From NCBI GenBank assembly GCA_934193095.1, contig CAKPUX010000005.1, forward strand, positions 1 to 55,554: DNA of 55,554 nucleotides, given 5' to 3'. The DNA comes from an uncultured Dialister sp. GTDB taxonomy: Bacteria; Bacillota; Negativicutes; Veillonellales; Dialisteraceae. Made by a program: the position numbers and the translations under genes. The notes under the pieces are model-generated. The model had not been told where the DNA came from. It ran no database searches and worked only from the letters and a program-made list of their open reading frames with translations. Shown here piece by piece: positions 42,112 through 50,968 of this stretch (positions within the stretch are counted from its first letter, which is position 1; every line of letters begins with the position of its first letter).

Positions 42112-42561
42112 CTAAGCAAGCAGTTTGCGGACGATCTGATTGATCAGCTTTCCGTCTGCCTGTCCTTTAAGCTTCGCCATGACAGCTTTCATCACAGAGC
42201 CCATGTTTTTCTGCCCAGGATCCATGGCATCGACGATTTCCTTGACTGCTGCTTCGACGGCTTCTGGAGTCATTTCTGCCGGCAGGTATTTCTCAAGTAC
42301 ATCGATCTCCGCTTTGGTCTGTTCAACCAGGTCTTCTCTTCCGGAACCCTCGATTTCAGACAGAGTTTCTTTCCTCTGCTTCACTTCTTTCCGGAGAACC
42401 GCAAGAACCTGATCATCATTGAAGTCCGCGTGTCCGTTGTCGATTTCAGCCTGTCTGATGTGAGCACGAGCCATGCGGATCGTATTCAGAGCAAGCTTTC
42501 CTTCTTCTTTCGCTTTCATGGCTGCTTTCATATCAGCCATGAGCTGTTCTTTGATTGACAA
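42112..42561 (-). CDS. yqeY: GatB/YqeY domain protein
   Basis: This 149-residue helical protein reads MSIKEQLMADMKAAMKAKEE at the start and has LNTIRMARAHIRQAEI. The YqeY tail domain (VIVDAMDPGQKNMGSVMKAVM-like) follows. It resembles the GatB tail and may bind tRNA; the precise role is unknown. The start codon is a TTG (42559-42561), chosen because AAGGTG lies 7 bases upstream and family members begin MSLKEQL; the next ATG would cut this. It lies 21 bp downstream of rpsU, the usual pairing. Confidence 0.92.
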   Translation of the reverse strand: MSIKEQLMADMKAAMKAKEEGKLALNTIRMARAHIRQAEIDNGHADFNDDQVLAVLRKEVKQRKETLSEIEGSGREDLVEQTKAEIDVLEKYLPAEMTPEAVEAAVKEIVDAMDPGQKNMGSVMKAVMAKLKGQADGKLINQIVRKLLA

Positions 42562-42582
42562 AACTAATCACCTTACAACCTA

Positions 42583-42759
42583 TTATTTAAACTTACGTTT
42601 TCTAGCGGCTTCAGATTTCAGTTTACGTCTTACGCTGGGCTTTTCATAATGTTCACGTTTTCTTACTTCAGAAAGAACCCCGGCTTTTTGGCAGGAACGT
42701 TTAAATCTGCGAAGAGCACTTTCAAGAGTTTCGCCCTTTTGAACTTTGATTTCAGACAT
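42583..42759 (-). CDS. rpsU: 30S ribosomal protein S21
   Basis: A short gene of 58 codons: MSEIKVQKGETLESALRRFK, then RSCQKAGVLSEVRKREHYEK, then PSVRRKLKSEAARKRKFK. This is standard S21 in length and sequence. GGGAGGGAGGG lies before the ATG. A consensus promoter lies 53 bp upstream, and yqeY follows 21 bp downstream. Confidence 0.97.
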   Translation of the reverse strand: MSEIKVQKGETLESALRRFKRSCQKAGVLSEVRKREHYEKPSVRRKLKSEAARKRKFK

Positions 42760-42811
42760 CTATATCCCTCCCTCCCAATAAGACTGATGGGGTGCTATTG
42801 CACACTTAATT

Positions 42812-42840
42812 AGTATAAAGTACAAGTGGCATTCTGTCAA
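42812..42840 (-). promoter_or_regulatory. Promoter of rpsU-yqeY
   Basis: -35 TTGACA (42835-42840), a 17-bp spacer and -10 TATACT (42812-42817). Confidence 0.9.
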
Positions 42841-42854
42841 TCTGTTTTATGAAA

Positions 42855-43071
42855 AAAAGTGACTAGGGACTAGGGATTAGACCAAGAGACCAGGAGACAT
42901 CTGACATCTGACTTCTATCCTCCAGCCTTCGGGCATCGCCCCGTTTCGTCATCCTGAGCGGCGAGAAACGTCGTATGTGAGATAACGAATGCCAGAACAG
43001 CTGCGACCTGAGTCGAAGGATCTCGGCAAAGCCGCCACCTTCATTTCTAATTCCTAATTCCTCATTCCTCA
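42855..43071. repeat. Composite repeat between rpsU and hit
   Basis: GTGACTAGGGACTAGGGATTAG heptads (split variants), CTGACAT units, the GGGCATCGCCCCG block and TTCCTAA/TTCCTCA heptads that start right after the hit stop codon. Confidence 0.8.
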
Positions 43072-43425
43072 TTATTTTTCAGGGAATGGCGGCCAGCCCA
43101 TTTCTTTGCCGCCGATGATGTGGGCGTGGAAATGGAAGACAGACTGTCCTGCTTTTTCGCCTGTATTCATGACGAGGCGGAAGCCATTTTCTTTGAGGCC
43201 GGCTTCTTCCGCGATCTTCTTCACGACGAGGAAGAAGTCAGCGAAGTTTTTGTTGTACTCTTCATCGAATGCCAGAATGTTGTCGACATGTTTCTTCGGA
43301 ATGACGAGGATATGGACAGGCGCGCAGGGCTCGATGTCCTTGAAAGCAAACCAGTTGTCATCTTCATAAACTTTGGTGCTCGGGATTTCACCGGCAGCGA
43401 TTTTGCAGAAAATGCAGTCAGACAT
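43072..43425 (-). CDS. HIT-family nucleotide hydrolase
   Basis: This 117-residue HINT-type protein has CIFCKIAAGEIPSTKVYED at the start, HILVIPKKHVDN in the middle and the histidine triad QSVFHFHAHIIGG near residue 98. These enzymes cleave phosphoramidate bonds in AMP-conjugates; the physiological substrate is unknown. The N-terminal CxxC can hold zinc in this group. AGGAGG lies before the ATG. The stop TAA is followed at once by TGAGGAA heptads. Confidence 0.93.
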   Translation of the reverse strand: MSDCIFCKIAAGEIPSTKVYEDDNWFAFKDIEPCAPVHILVIPKKHVDNILAFDEEYNKNFADFFLVVKKIAEEAGLKENGFRLVMNTGEKAGQSVFHFHAHIIGGKEMGWPPFPEK

Positions 43426-43715
43426 AGTATTTCCTCCTTAAATGACTAACAAAGGGTTCCTCAGATTCTATAGTTTCAGAGGTTCAACGGGGGTGGTGCG
43501 GCGCAAAAAATAATGAAGCGCCGCCGAATGATGATAGCGCTACGCGCCGTCATCATAGGAAGCATAGCCTGCAGACCTTCCTTACAGAACGGTCAGTGTG
43601 CTAAATTCAGAAGTCAGACGTCTGAAGTCTGATGTCTCCCAGTCACCAGTCACTAATCACTTACAAGCTACTTTCGGGCATCACCCCATATATATTCGCG
43701 GCGAAGCCGCCACCT
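43426..43715. repeat. Composite repeat between mtaB and hit
   Basis: A GCGGCGC/GCGCCGC hairpin lies at 43499-43526. TCAGAYG/TCTGAAG units lie at 43605-43635. AGTCACY heptads, the GGGCATCACCCC block and GCGGCGAAGCCGCC follow, then TTCATTCCTCATTTC heptads that continue into the mtaB coding region. Confidence 0.82.
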
Positions 43716-45065
43716 TCATTCCTCATTTCTAATTTCTAATTCCTGATTTTCAATCTTCCCCACCATTCCCTCTTCGGTGATGGCGGTCACGCGGACGGGG
43801 TACATATGGCCCCGCTCTACACCTTCACTGCGGATGGTGACGCGGATGTATTCATCCGTGAGGCCTTCGTACCAGCCATTCTTGACCTCTTCGGCGAGGA
43901 CATGGACGACCTTGCCGAGGAACTGTTCGCGGTAGTCTTTCGCAATGCCTTTTTCCAGCTCCTGTACGCGATGGACGCGCTCCTTCTTCACCTCATTGGA
44001 TACCTGGTCCGGATAGGTCGCCGCCGGGGTGCCGGTGCGCTGGGAATAGGGGAAAACGTGGATGCCGGAGAAGCGGATTTCTTTCAGCGTTTCCAGTGTC
44101 TCCTTGAAATTCTCTTCCGTCTCTCCTGGGAAGCCGACGATGAGATCCGTGGTCAGAGCAAGCCCCGGGATCTTATCGCGCAGCTCTTTGATGAGTGCCT
44201 TGTACTTGGCGAGGCGGTAATGGCGGTTCATGCCTTTCAGCACGCTGTCCGAGCCCGACTGGATGGGGAGGTGAAGATGGCGGCACACCTTCGGCTCATT
44301 CTCGATGATCTGGATCTGCTCTTCCGAGAGTTCGACAGATTCGATAGAGCCTAAGCGGATGCGGAGAAGAGCCGGGATCTTCACAAGCTCAGCGACGAGG
44401 CTGGAAAGGGAAGTCCCGTCATGGAGATCCTTGCCGTAGTTGCCAAGATGAATGCCTGTCAGCACGACTTCGCGATAGCCGCGATCGACGAGCTTTTTGA
44501 TTTCTGAAACGGCATCCTCCTGCTTTCTGGACTTCAGCTTGCCTCGCGCATAGGGGATGATGCAGAAGGTGCAGTAGTTGTCGCAGCCTTCCTGGACCTT
44601 GATGAAGGCGCGGGTCTTGACCTCTCCTTCCGGGTCGACCTCCATATTTTCGAAATCTTTCACCTTCATGATGTCCACGACTTCATTCAGCGGCTTGTCG
44701 CTCGTCCGCGCTTTTTCGACGTACTCGACGATATGCGTGCGGTTCTGGTGGCCGACGATGACATCGACGTCCCCCATTTCTTCAAAGACCTCTGGCGCGA
44801 GCTGCGCATAGCAGCCGGCAACGGCAATGATGGCATCCGGGTGCGCGCGGCGGATGCGGCGCACCATCTGGCGAGATTTTCTGTCACCGACGCTGGTGAC
44901 AGAGCAGGTATTGATGACATAGACATCCGCGTCATCGCCTTCTGCCGGGCTGTACCCGTTCCGGACGAAAAGGGTACGCATCGCGTCACTGTCATACTGG
45001 TTCACCTTGCAGCCCAGTGTGATGAAGGACACGGTTTTCTTCTGTGATAATTTTTTCTGTTCCAT
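43716..45065 (-). CDS. mtaB: tRNA t6A37 methylthiotransferase MtaB
   Basis: This 449-residue radical-SAM enzyme adds the methylthio group to t6A37 of tRNA. The N-terminal UPF0004 domain has FITLGCKVNQYDSD, NTCSVT and VAGCYAQ for the second iron-sulfur cluster. The radical-SAM cluster is CDNYCTFCIIPYARG. A TRAM domain lies at the C terminus. The last eight residues (LEIRNEE and neighbours) and the stop come from GAAATTA/GAAATGA heptads of the downstream repeat. The ATG at 45063-45065 has no ribosome site and lies 7 bp from a -10 box; a GTG ten codons later is an alternative start. Confidence 0.94.
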   Translation of the reverse strand: MEQKKLSQKKTVSFITLGCKVNQYDSDAMRTLFVRNGYSPAEGDDADVYVINTCSVTSVGDRKSRQMVRRIRRAHPDAIIAVAGCYAQLAPEVFEEMGDVDVIVGHQNRTHIVEYVEKARTSDKPLNEVVDIMKVKDFENMEVDPEGEVKTRAFIKVQEGCDNYCTFCIIPYARGKLKSRKQEDAVSEIKKLVDRGYREVVLTGIHLGNYGKDLHDGTSLSSLVAELVKIPALLRIRLGSIESVELSEEQIQIIENEPKVCRHLHLPIQSGSDSVLKGMNRHYRLAKYKALIKELRDKIPGLALTTDLIVGFPGETEENFKETLETLKEIRFSGIHVFPYSQRTGTPAATYPDQVSNEVKKERVHRVQELEKGIAKDYREQFLGKVVHVLAEEVKNGWYEGLTDEYIRVTIRSEGVERGHMYPVRVTAITEEGMVGKIENQELEIRNEE

Positions 45066-45072
45066 GGCTTCT

Positions 45073-45081
45073 ATTATAGCA
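45073..45081 (-). promoter_or_regulatory. Extended -10 promoter at the mtaB start
   Basis: TGC TATAAT on the minus strand; the predicted transcription start falls at 45065-45066, on the mtaB ATG. Confidence 0.6.
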
Positions 45082-45093
45082 TAGGAAAATAAA

Positions 45094-45124
45094 AAAGAGC
45101 ACCCGACTTTAGTCGGGGCTCTTT
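45094..45124 (-). terminator. Terminator of the der-plsY-gpsA operon
   Basis: AAAGAGCCCCGAC and GTCGGGTGCTCTTT form a long stem with loop TAAA, then TTTATTTTCC on the minus strand. It lies after the composite repeat that follows gpsA. Confidence 0.88.
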
Positions 45125-45364
45125 GAGGGGGAAGGGTTAGTCCGTAGGGCGTGCCGTCCCTTGATTGTGTTTGAAATCTTTGCTCTCTAAGTTAGAAGTG
45201 AGGAGTGAGGAGTGCTGGTGCGGCGCATAAAAATCAGAAGCGCCGCGGAGTATACATAGGGCGATGACCGAAAGAGGCATGTAAGTCACCAGTCGCTTTG
45301 CGCCCCTAATCCCTAATCCCTAGCTACTAGTCACTAGTCACCAGTCACCAGTCACTATTCACTA
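45125..45364. repeat. Composite repeat after gpsA
   Basis: A GTAGGGCGTGCCGTCCC block, GAAGTGAGGAGTGAGGAG heptads, a GCGGCGC/GCGCCGC hairpin (about 45222-45248), the GGGCGATGACCG block, then TAATCCC and AGTCACY heptads ending at the gpsA stop. Confidence 0.83.
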
Positions 45365-46375
45365 TTACATCGGATACGTCTCAGACTCCGCTTTCTTAGC
45401 GCGGCGCATGAGGGCTTCGAGAGCTTCCAATGCCGTGTGGTCGCCATCGATCAGATGGCAGACTTCTTCCGTGATCGGCATATCGATATGCTCACGGACA
45501 GCGATGTCATGCACCAGACGCGCCGTGCGGATGCCTTCGACGATCATATTCGTTCCTTCCGTGATTTCCTTCGCCGTCTTGCCTTCTGCCATCATCATAC
45601 CGGCGGTATGGTTGCGGCTATGGACAGACGTGCAGGTGCAGACGAGATCTCCCATCCCGGAAAGGCCGAAGAAGGTCGTCATCTGCGCGCCGAAGTGTAC
45701 GCCGAAGCGTGTCATTTCGACTAGGCCGCGTGTCATAAGAGCCGCGCGGCTGTTATCGCCGAGGCCGATGCCATCCAGCACGCCGCAGGCGAGCGCCATG
45801 ATATTCTTCAGCGCGCCGCCGTACTCGACGCCTTTGATGTCATCGCTGCGATACACGCGGAAGACCGGGCTCATGAAAAGGTCCTGCACCACCTGCACCG
45901 CTTCCGGTACTTCGGAAGCGGCGACGGTCGCGCATGGCAGCCCACGGCCGACTTCTTCGGCATGGTTCGGCCCGGAAAGGACGACGATTTTTTTCGTGAT
46001 GCCCTTCACCTTATCCGTGATGACTTCGGAAAGTCGATGACCGGCATGATCCGCAAGTCCCTTAGACGCACAGACGACGACGGTATCCTTCTCCAGCCAC
46101 GGCGCAAGGCTTTCCGCCATGGCTTCGACTGCGTGTGACGGTGTGCAGAGGATGACGCAGCCTGCCCCCTTCACCGCCGTCTCCAGACTGCTCGTGATCT
46201 TCACGTGGAGCGGGATGCGGCAGCCCGGAAGGTAGTTCGTATTTTCGCGGCTCTTCTGTATTTCCTGCGCTGTTTTCGGATTTCTGCAGTACATGAAAAG
46301 ATCATCATGCCGCGCTGCGAGGGAGATCATCATCGCTGTCCCCCAGCCGCCGGCACCTATCATAGCTACTTTCAT
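45365..46375 (-). CDS. gpsA: Glycerol-3-phosphate dehydrogenase [NAD(P)+]
   Basis: This 336-residue enzyme reduces dihydroxyacetone phosphate to glycerol-3-phosphate for phospholipid synthesis. The Rossmann motif is IGAGGWGTAMM. CASKGL, SGPNHAEEV and the catalytic lysine segment YGGALKNIMALACGV with GDNSRAALMTRG are all present. It lies 3 bp downstream of plsY, which uses its product, in the operon der-plsY-gpsA. TAA TAG TGA stop triplets merge into GTGACTG heptads. Confidence 0.97.
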   Translation of the reverse strand: MKVAMIGAGGWGTAMMISLAARHDDLFMYCRNPKTAQEIQKSRENTNYLPGCRIPLHVKITSSLETAVKGAGCVILCTPSHAVEAMAESLAPWLEKDTVVVCASKGLADHAGHRLSEVITDKVKGITKKIVVLSGPNHAEEVGRGLPCATVAASEVPEAVQVVQDLFMSPVFRVYRSDDIKGVEYGGALKNIMALACGVLDGIGLGDNSRAALMTRGLVEMTRFGVHFGAQMTTFFGLSGMGDLVCTCTSVHSRNHTAGMMMAEGKTAKEITEGTNMIVEGIRTARLVHDIAVREHIDMPITEEVCHLIDGDHTALEALEALMRRAKKAESETYPM

Positions 46376-46378
46376 CTG

Positions 46379-46966
46379 CTACCTCTTTTCCCGGGAAATC
46401 GGCTTCTCTTCTCCGCGAAGGAGCCGCCCGATGTTGTCTTTGTGCTTGCCGATAATGATGATGGCTGCGACTGCAGCAAATGCCACATACTCGATCGGCT
46501 TATCCATGAAGAACATGACGATCGCTACGACCGGTGCTGCCACGATGGAGCCAAGGGATACGATGTGCTTCCACTTGAAGATGGCAAGCCATACGAGGAA
46601 GGCCGCCAGCACCGCCGGAACACAGATATAGGCGAAGGCTCCTACGCCGCAGGCGACGCCCTTGCCGCTCTTGAACTTCAGGAAAACGGACCAGTCATTG
46701 CCGACGATCGCAAAGATCGCACAGGCAAGCACCAGCGTAGGATCCGGCATCCCCAGATGCACCGCGATGAAGCCCTTCAAAAAATCACAGATAAAGACAG
46801 AAAGGCCCGCGACGGCACCCAGCTCACGATACGCATTCGTCGCACCGATATTGCCGCTCCCCACCTTTTTCAGATTCACGCCATAAAATACACGTCCGAT
46901 AATATATCCGCTTGGCACCGCGCCGATGAAGTACGCCAGCACGATCCAAACTATGCCATCCATCAC
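46379..46966 (-). CDS. plsY: Acyl-phosphate:glycerol-3-phosphate acyltransferase
   Basis: This 195-residue membrane protein makes lysophosphatidic acid. It shows the three PlsY motifs: GAVPSGYIIGR, GSGNIGATNAYRELG and KFKSGKGVACGVGAF, along with five hydrophobic helices. Its ATG overlaps the der stop by 4 bp, and gpsA follows at 3 bp. This places two successive phospholipid steps together. Confidence 0.96.
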   Translation of the reverse strand: MMDGIVWIVLAYFIGAVPSGYIIGRVFYGVNLKKVGSGNIGATNAYRELGAVAGLSVFICDFLKGFIAVHLGMPDPTLVLACAIFAIVGNDWSVFLKFKSGKGVACGVGAFAYICVPAVLAAFLVWLAIFKWKHIVSLGSIVAAPVVAIVMFFMDKPIEYVAFAAVAAIIIIGKHKDNIGRLLRGEEKPISREKR

Positions 46967-48291
46967 GCCTCTTCACCATCCTTCTTGCTTCGTACCACGA
47001 TACGGATCGGCGTACCTTCGAAGCTGAAAGATTCACGCAGCCGGTTCTCGATGAAACGGACATAAGAGAAATGAATGAGGTTCGCATCATTCACAAACAT
47101 GACGAACGTCGGCGGACGGATTCCCACCTGCGTCATGTAGTAGATCTTCGCCACACGGCCGGAATGTGCCGGCGGCGGATTCACCATCTTCGCATCTTCC
47201 AGAAGGTCATTCAGGACCGACGTCGGGATGCGCAGACTCTGCTGCTCAGCTACATTGTAAATCATATCCCCCAGGCGATGGATGCGCTGCTTCGTCAGCG
47301 CCGAGCCGAAGAGCATCGGCACATAGGACGCAAAGGGCAGGCCATTCTTGATTTCCTTCTCGAATTCCACCATCGTATTCGTCTCTTTGGCGACCGCATC
47401 CCATTTGTTCACGAAAAGGAGCAGCCCCTTCCCTGCCTCGTGGATATAGCCGATGATCTTCTTATCCTGCTCCGTCAGCTTATCGACCGCATCCAGTACG
47501 AAGATCGCCACATCACAGTTATCGATGGCACGGATAGAACGGATGACGCTGTATTTTTCCAGCGGCTCATCGATCTTGCTCTTCTTTCTCATGCCCGCTG
47601 TATCGACCAGGATGAAGGTCTTTCCCTTGTAGGTCCAGAGAGAATCGACCGCATCTCGCGTCGTCCCCATTTCATCCGCCACGAGCGAGCGTTCATAGCC
47701 CAGAAGCGAATTGATCAGGGTAGACTTCCCGACATTCGGGCGTCCTACGATGGCCGTGCGAATGATATCTTCCGACTCCTCCTCTGTCTGCTCCGGGAAG
47801 CCTTCCGTGATGCGATCCAGAAGCTCGCCGAAGGAGAGACGGTTCACTGCGGAGATCCCGATCGGATCCCCCAGCCCCAGCGAATAGAATTCGTATACAT
47901 CCATCTCCTGATTCTCGCTGTCCACTTTATTGACAGCCACGACGACCGGTTTCCCCGTGCGGCGCAGAATCCCGGCGATGATCTCATCATCTGACGTCAG
48001 TCCGGCGCGTGCATCAAGCACGAAGAGGATCACATCCGCCTCTTCCATCGCCAGCTCCGCCTGCTGGCGGATGCCGCTCGAGATCTGGTCTTTCTCATTT
48101 CTAAACTCGATACCGCCGGTATCGATCAGGGTGAATTCACGGTTCAGCCATTTCACATCACAATAGATGCGGTCACGGGTGACACCCGGGATATCTTCTA
48201 CGATGGACACGCGACGCTGCGCCAGCCCATTGATCAAAGTCGATTTGCCAACATTCGGCCGCCCGACGATGGCTACGAGAGGTTTACTCAT
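46963..48291 (-). CDS. der: Ribosome-assembly GTPase Der (EngA)
   Basis: This 442-residue protein has two GTPase domains in tandem. Each has GRPNVGKSTLIN (residues about 9 and 180), DTGGIEF or DTAGMRKKSK as G3, and NKVD or NKWD as G4. A C-terminal KH-like domain (TPIRIVVRSKK) follows. It is needed for 50S assembly. The ATG at 48289-48291 is preferred for AAAGGA upstream. A consensus promoter lies about 120 bp upstream. Confidence 0.97.
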   Translation of the reverse strand: MSKPLVAIVGRPNVGKSTLINGLAQRRVSIVEDIPGVTRDRIYCDVKWLNREFTLIDTGGIEFRNEKDQISSGIRQQAELAMEEADVILFVLDARAGLTSDDEIIAGILRRTGKPVVVAVNKVDSENQEMDVYEFYSLGLGDPIGISAVNRLSFGELLDRITEGFPEQTEEESEDIIRTAIVGRPNVGKSTLINSLLGYERSLVADEMGTTRDAVDSLWTYKGKTFILVDTAGMRKKSKIDEPLEKYSVIRSIRAIDNCDVAIFVLDAVDKLTEQDKKIIGYIHEAGKGLLLFVNKWDAVAKETNTMVEFEKEIKNGLPFASYVPMLFGSALTKQRIHRLGDMIYNVAEQQSLRIPTSVLNDLLEDAKMVNPPPAHSGRVAKIYYMTQVGIRPPTFVMFVNDANLIHFSYVRFIENRLRESFSFEGTPIRIVVRSKKDGEEA

Positions 48292-48411
48292 GAGCCCATT
48301 CCTTTCTATGGAAATCATATATTAACCAGGGAACGTGCTCCTTTCCGGCTTCCTGCAGCCGACCCTCTCCAAAGAGAGAAGCAACACTTTCCCATTTTCA
48401 CTGTACATAAA

Positions 48412-48440
48412 ATTGTATGATAGGCCAGAAGCAAAGTCAA
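48412..48440 (-). promoter_or_regulatory. Promoter of der-plsY-gpsA
   Basis: -35 TTGACT (48435-48440), a 17-bp spacer and -10 TACAAT (48412-48417). Confidence 0.85.
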
Positions 48441-48526
48441 GTAATCCCGTCCTTTTCACTTCGGAGCATCCCATACTCCCCATAAAGTCACCGGCGGCTG
48501 TAGCGATTCTACTGCCATAGCCAATA

Positions 48527-48562
48527 AAAAACCGCATTGCGCATCAGCGCAACGCGGTTTTT
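48527..48562 (-). terminator. Terminator of ispH-S1
   Basis: AAAAACCGCGTTGCGC and GCGCAATGCGGTTTTT form a 16-bp stem (one mismatch) with a 4-base loop and a T-tract on the minus strand. Confidence 0.9.
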
Positions 48563-48573
48563 ATCATTTTCTC

Positions 48574-50460
48574 TTATTCAGCATCATGAGCTGGTGCTTC
48601 GACGAGGGAGAAGGAGATTCTTCTGCGAGCTTCGTCGATGTTGATGATCTTGACTTTCAGATCATCGCCGACCTGGCAGATGTCGCCCGGTTTCTTGTTG
48701 TGGTCGTCGGTCATTTCATTGATGTGGAGCAGACCGGTGAGGCCATCTTCGAGTTCAACGATAACGCCGAATTCCAGAATCTTGACGACTTTAGCGTCTA
48801 CGATGTCATCAGCAGCGTGGTTGGTGACAGCGGTTTCCCATGGATTCGGGAGGCAGTCTTTGTGAGAGAAGGAGATTCTCTGCTTTTCACGATCGAAGGA
48901 TTTGATCTTGACATCGATCACCTGATCTGGTTTGAGGACGTCTTCCACTTTGCCGATCTTCTTCCAAGAGATATCGGAGATGTGGAGCAGGCCTTCTACG
49001 CCATTGATGCCGATGAAAGCACCGTATGGCATGATCTTCTTGACAGTGCCCTGAAGAACGTCGCCGTTTTCATAAGCAGCTTCGATTTCATCCATTTCAT
49101 TGTTTCTGGCATCTTCCAGTACTGCTTTGCGGGAGAGAACCAGTCTATTCTTAGCGCGGTCGACTTCGAGAATCTTAGCCGGGAATTTCTGTCCGACCAG
49201 GTTCTGCAGGGAGTGAACGAAGCGCAGGTCGCCCTGAGACAGCGGAATGAAGCCGCGGAGAGACTTCAGCTGAACGAGCAGACCAACTTTGATCGCTTCG
49301 ATGCCTTCGCATTCGACAGCTTCGCCTTTTTCGAATGCTTCTTCGACAACGTCCCAGTCAGCGAGACGATCAACTTTGATCTTGGATACGTAAATGGTGC
49401 TGTCTTCTTTGACACCGCTGACGATCTGTACACGAAGTTTGTCGCCAGCTTTGAGTACGTCTTTCAGAGATGCTGGTGCCGGGAATGCATATTCATGAGC
49501 CTGCAGTACAGCTTCTGTTTTGTAGCCGAAGGAAATATAGGCTTTGTCGTCGAGTACGTCGACAACTTCCCCTTCTACTACACTGCCTTTATGCACGTCC
49601 AGGTTCATTTCTTCCTGTTCCAGCATTTCTTTCATGTTTTCCATAATAAAAACTACCTCCTCTATGATCCAGTCCGGTGTGGATGCACCGGCGGTGATGC
49701 CAATCTTGTCCCGGGTTTGGAACCATTCAGATTTTAGTTCCTCTGCCGTTTCGATATGATGGACGCAGGCGCCTTCGCTCCTGCATACGTCTGCCAGTCG
49801 GCTTGTATTAGCGCTGTTGCGCCCGCCGATGACAATCATCACATCTACTTTCCTCGCCAGCTCACGCGCCGCCTGCTGCCGCTGCATGGTCGCATCACAA
49901 ATGGATTTGTGAAGAAACACATGCGGGATCCGTTGCCGGATCGCCTGCACCAGCTGGTCAGCCAAAGCCACCGAAAATGTGGTCTGCGTGACGATATGCG
50001 CCTCTTCCATGTCTGGAAGCCGGTCTACATCTTCGAGGGTTTCTACCTGGAAGGAATGACCCACTGCCCACTCCGCTACGCTCTTCATTTCCGGGTGCTT
50101 CTTTTCACCGATGAGTACGACGGTCTTTCCATCAGCCACAAGGTCTTTGGTGATCTCCTGGTTTCTTTTGACGAAAGGGCACGTCGCGTCCATTAGGGCC
50201 AGATTTTTGCACTTGAGTTTATTATAGCACGAAGGGCCCACTCCGTGCGAGCGAATTATTACAGTTTCATCGGTCAAAGTGTCCAGCTCGTCCACTGGAT
50301 GCACGCCTTTTTCAGAAAGCCGGCCGACCACCTGCGGGTTGTGAATGATGGGACCGTAGGTAACGGCCTTAATGCCCGAATTTGCCGCATTTTCCGCGAT
50401 TTTCATGGCTCTTTTCACGCCGTAGCAGAAGCCCATCACTTTCGATTTATAGATTTCCAT
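48574..50460 (-). CDS. ispH: IspH (HMBPP reductase) fused to S1 RNA-binding domains
   Basis: This 628-residue fusion has two parts. Residues 1-280 are IspH, the last enzyme of the MEP isoprenoid pathway. The three cluster cysteines are in GFCYGVKRA, DATCPFV and SICDATMQRQ, with IIHNPQVV and ITAGASTPDW. Residues 290-625 hold four S1 domains (GSVVEGEVVDVLDDKA; RGFIPLSQ; GTVKKIMPYGAFIG; ADDIVDAKVVKILEFGVIVE), resembling ribosomal protein S1. The fusion is known in Clostridia and Negativicutes. The ATG at 50458-50460 fits IspH but has a weak ribosome site. A GCCTGCT/AGCGGGC hairpin lies about 30 nt upstream. Confidence 0.95.
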   Translation of the reverse strand: MEIYKSKVMGFCYGVKRAMKIAENAANSGIKAVTYGPIIHNPQVVGRLSEKGVHPVDELDTLTDETVIIRSHGVGPSCYNKLKCKNLALMDATCPFVKRNQEITKDLVADGKTVVLIGEKKHPEMKSVAEWAVGHSFQVETLEDVDRLPDMEEAHIVTQTTFSVALADQLVQAIRQRIPHVFLHKSICDATMQRQQAARELARKVDVMIVIGGRNSANTSRLADVCRSEGACVHHIETAEELKSEWFQTRDKIGITAGASTPDWIIEEVVFIMENMKEMLEQEEMNLDVHKGSVVEGEVVDVLDDKAYISFGYKTEAVLQAHEYAFPAPASLKDVLKAGDKLRVQIVSGVKEDSTIYVSKIKVDRLADWDVVEEAFEKGEAVECEGIEAIKVGLLVQLKSLRGFIPLSQGDLRFVHSLQNLVGQKFPAKILEVDRAKNRLVLSRKAVLEDARNNEMDEIEAAYENGDVLQGTVKKIMPYGAFIGINGVEGLLHISDISWKKIGKVEDVLKPDQVIDVKIKSFDREKQRISFSHKDCLPNPWETAVTNHAADDIVDAKVVKILEFGVIVELEDGLTGLLHINEMTDDHNKKPGDICQVGDDLKVKIINIDEARRRISFSLVEAPAHDAE

Positions 50461-50520
50461 GATTTTAATTCTCAATTGAAACGCCCGCTATAGAGCAGGC
50501 ATTATGTTTGAAATAGAAAA

Positions 50521-50968
50521 GTTCAATAGCGAGATAAGGTTCAGGGTTAGCCCGTGGGGCGCGCCGTCCTTTGATTACATGCGAAAGAGGTTCAGCGGGT
50601 TCAAAGGGTTCAAAGGGTTCAAAGGGTTCAGGGGGGGTGGTGCGGCGCATAAAAAAATAGAAGCGCCGCGGAGTATAGATGGTGGCGATGCCCGAAGGTG
50701 GCATTTTAGTCACTAGTCACTCGAGGCTCCTAATCCCTAGCCACTAATCCCTCGTCCCTGCTTTCAAACTTCAGGGTTCGCCCAAGAGGCGTGATGCTCT
50801 TTGATTGCGGATGAAAGCTCTTCTCGCCAGTTAGAAGTGAGAAGTGTTGGTGCGGCGCATAAAAATCAAAAGCGCCGCGTAGTTTTGAAACTAGCGATTT
50901 TCTCGTATCACAAGCCTAATCCCTAGCTACTAATCCCTAATCCCTAGCCACCAGTCACCAGTCACTAG
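50521..50968. repeat. Two composite repeats in tandem between ispH and plsC
   Basis: Two complete units lie head to tail. Each has a GC block (50551-50577; 50779-50800), 7/9-mer units (GGTTCAAAG at 50595-50630; GTTAGAAGTGAGAAG at 50829-50846), a GCGGCGC/GCGCCGC hairpin (50642-50669; 50854-50879) and AGTCACY/TAATCCC heptads. The second array supplies the plsC stop. Confidence 0.87.
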
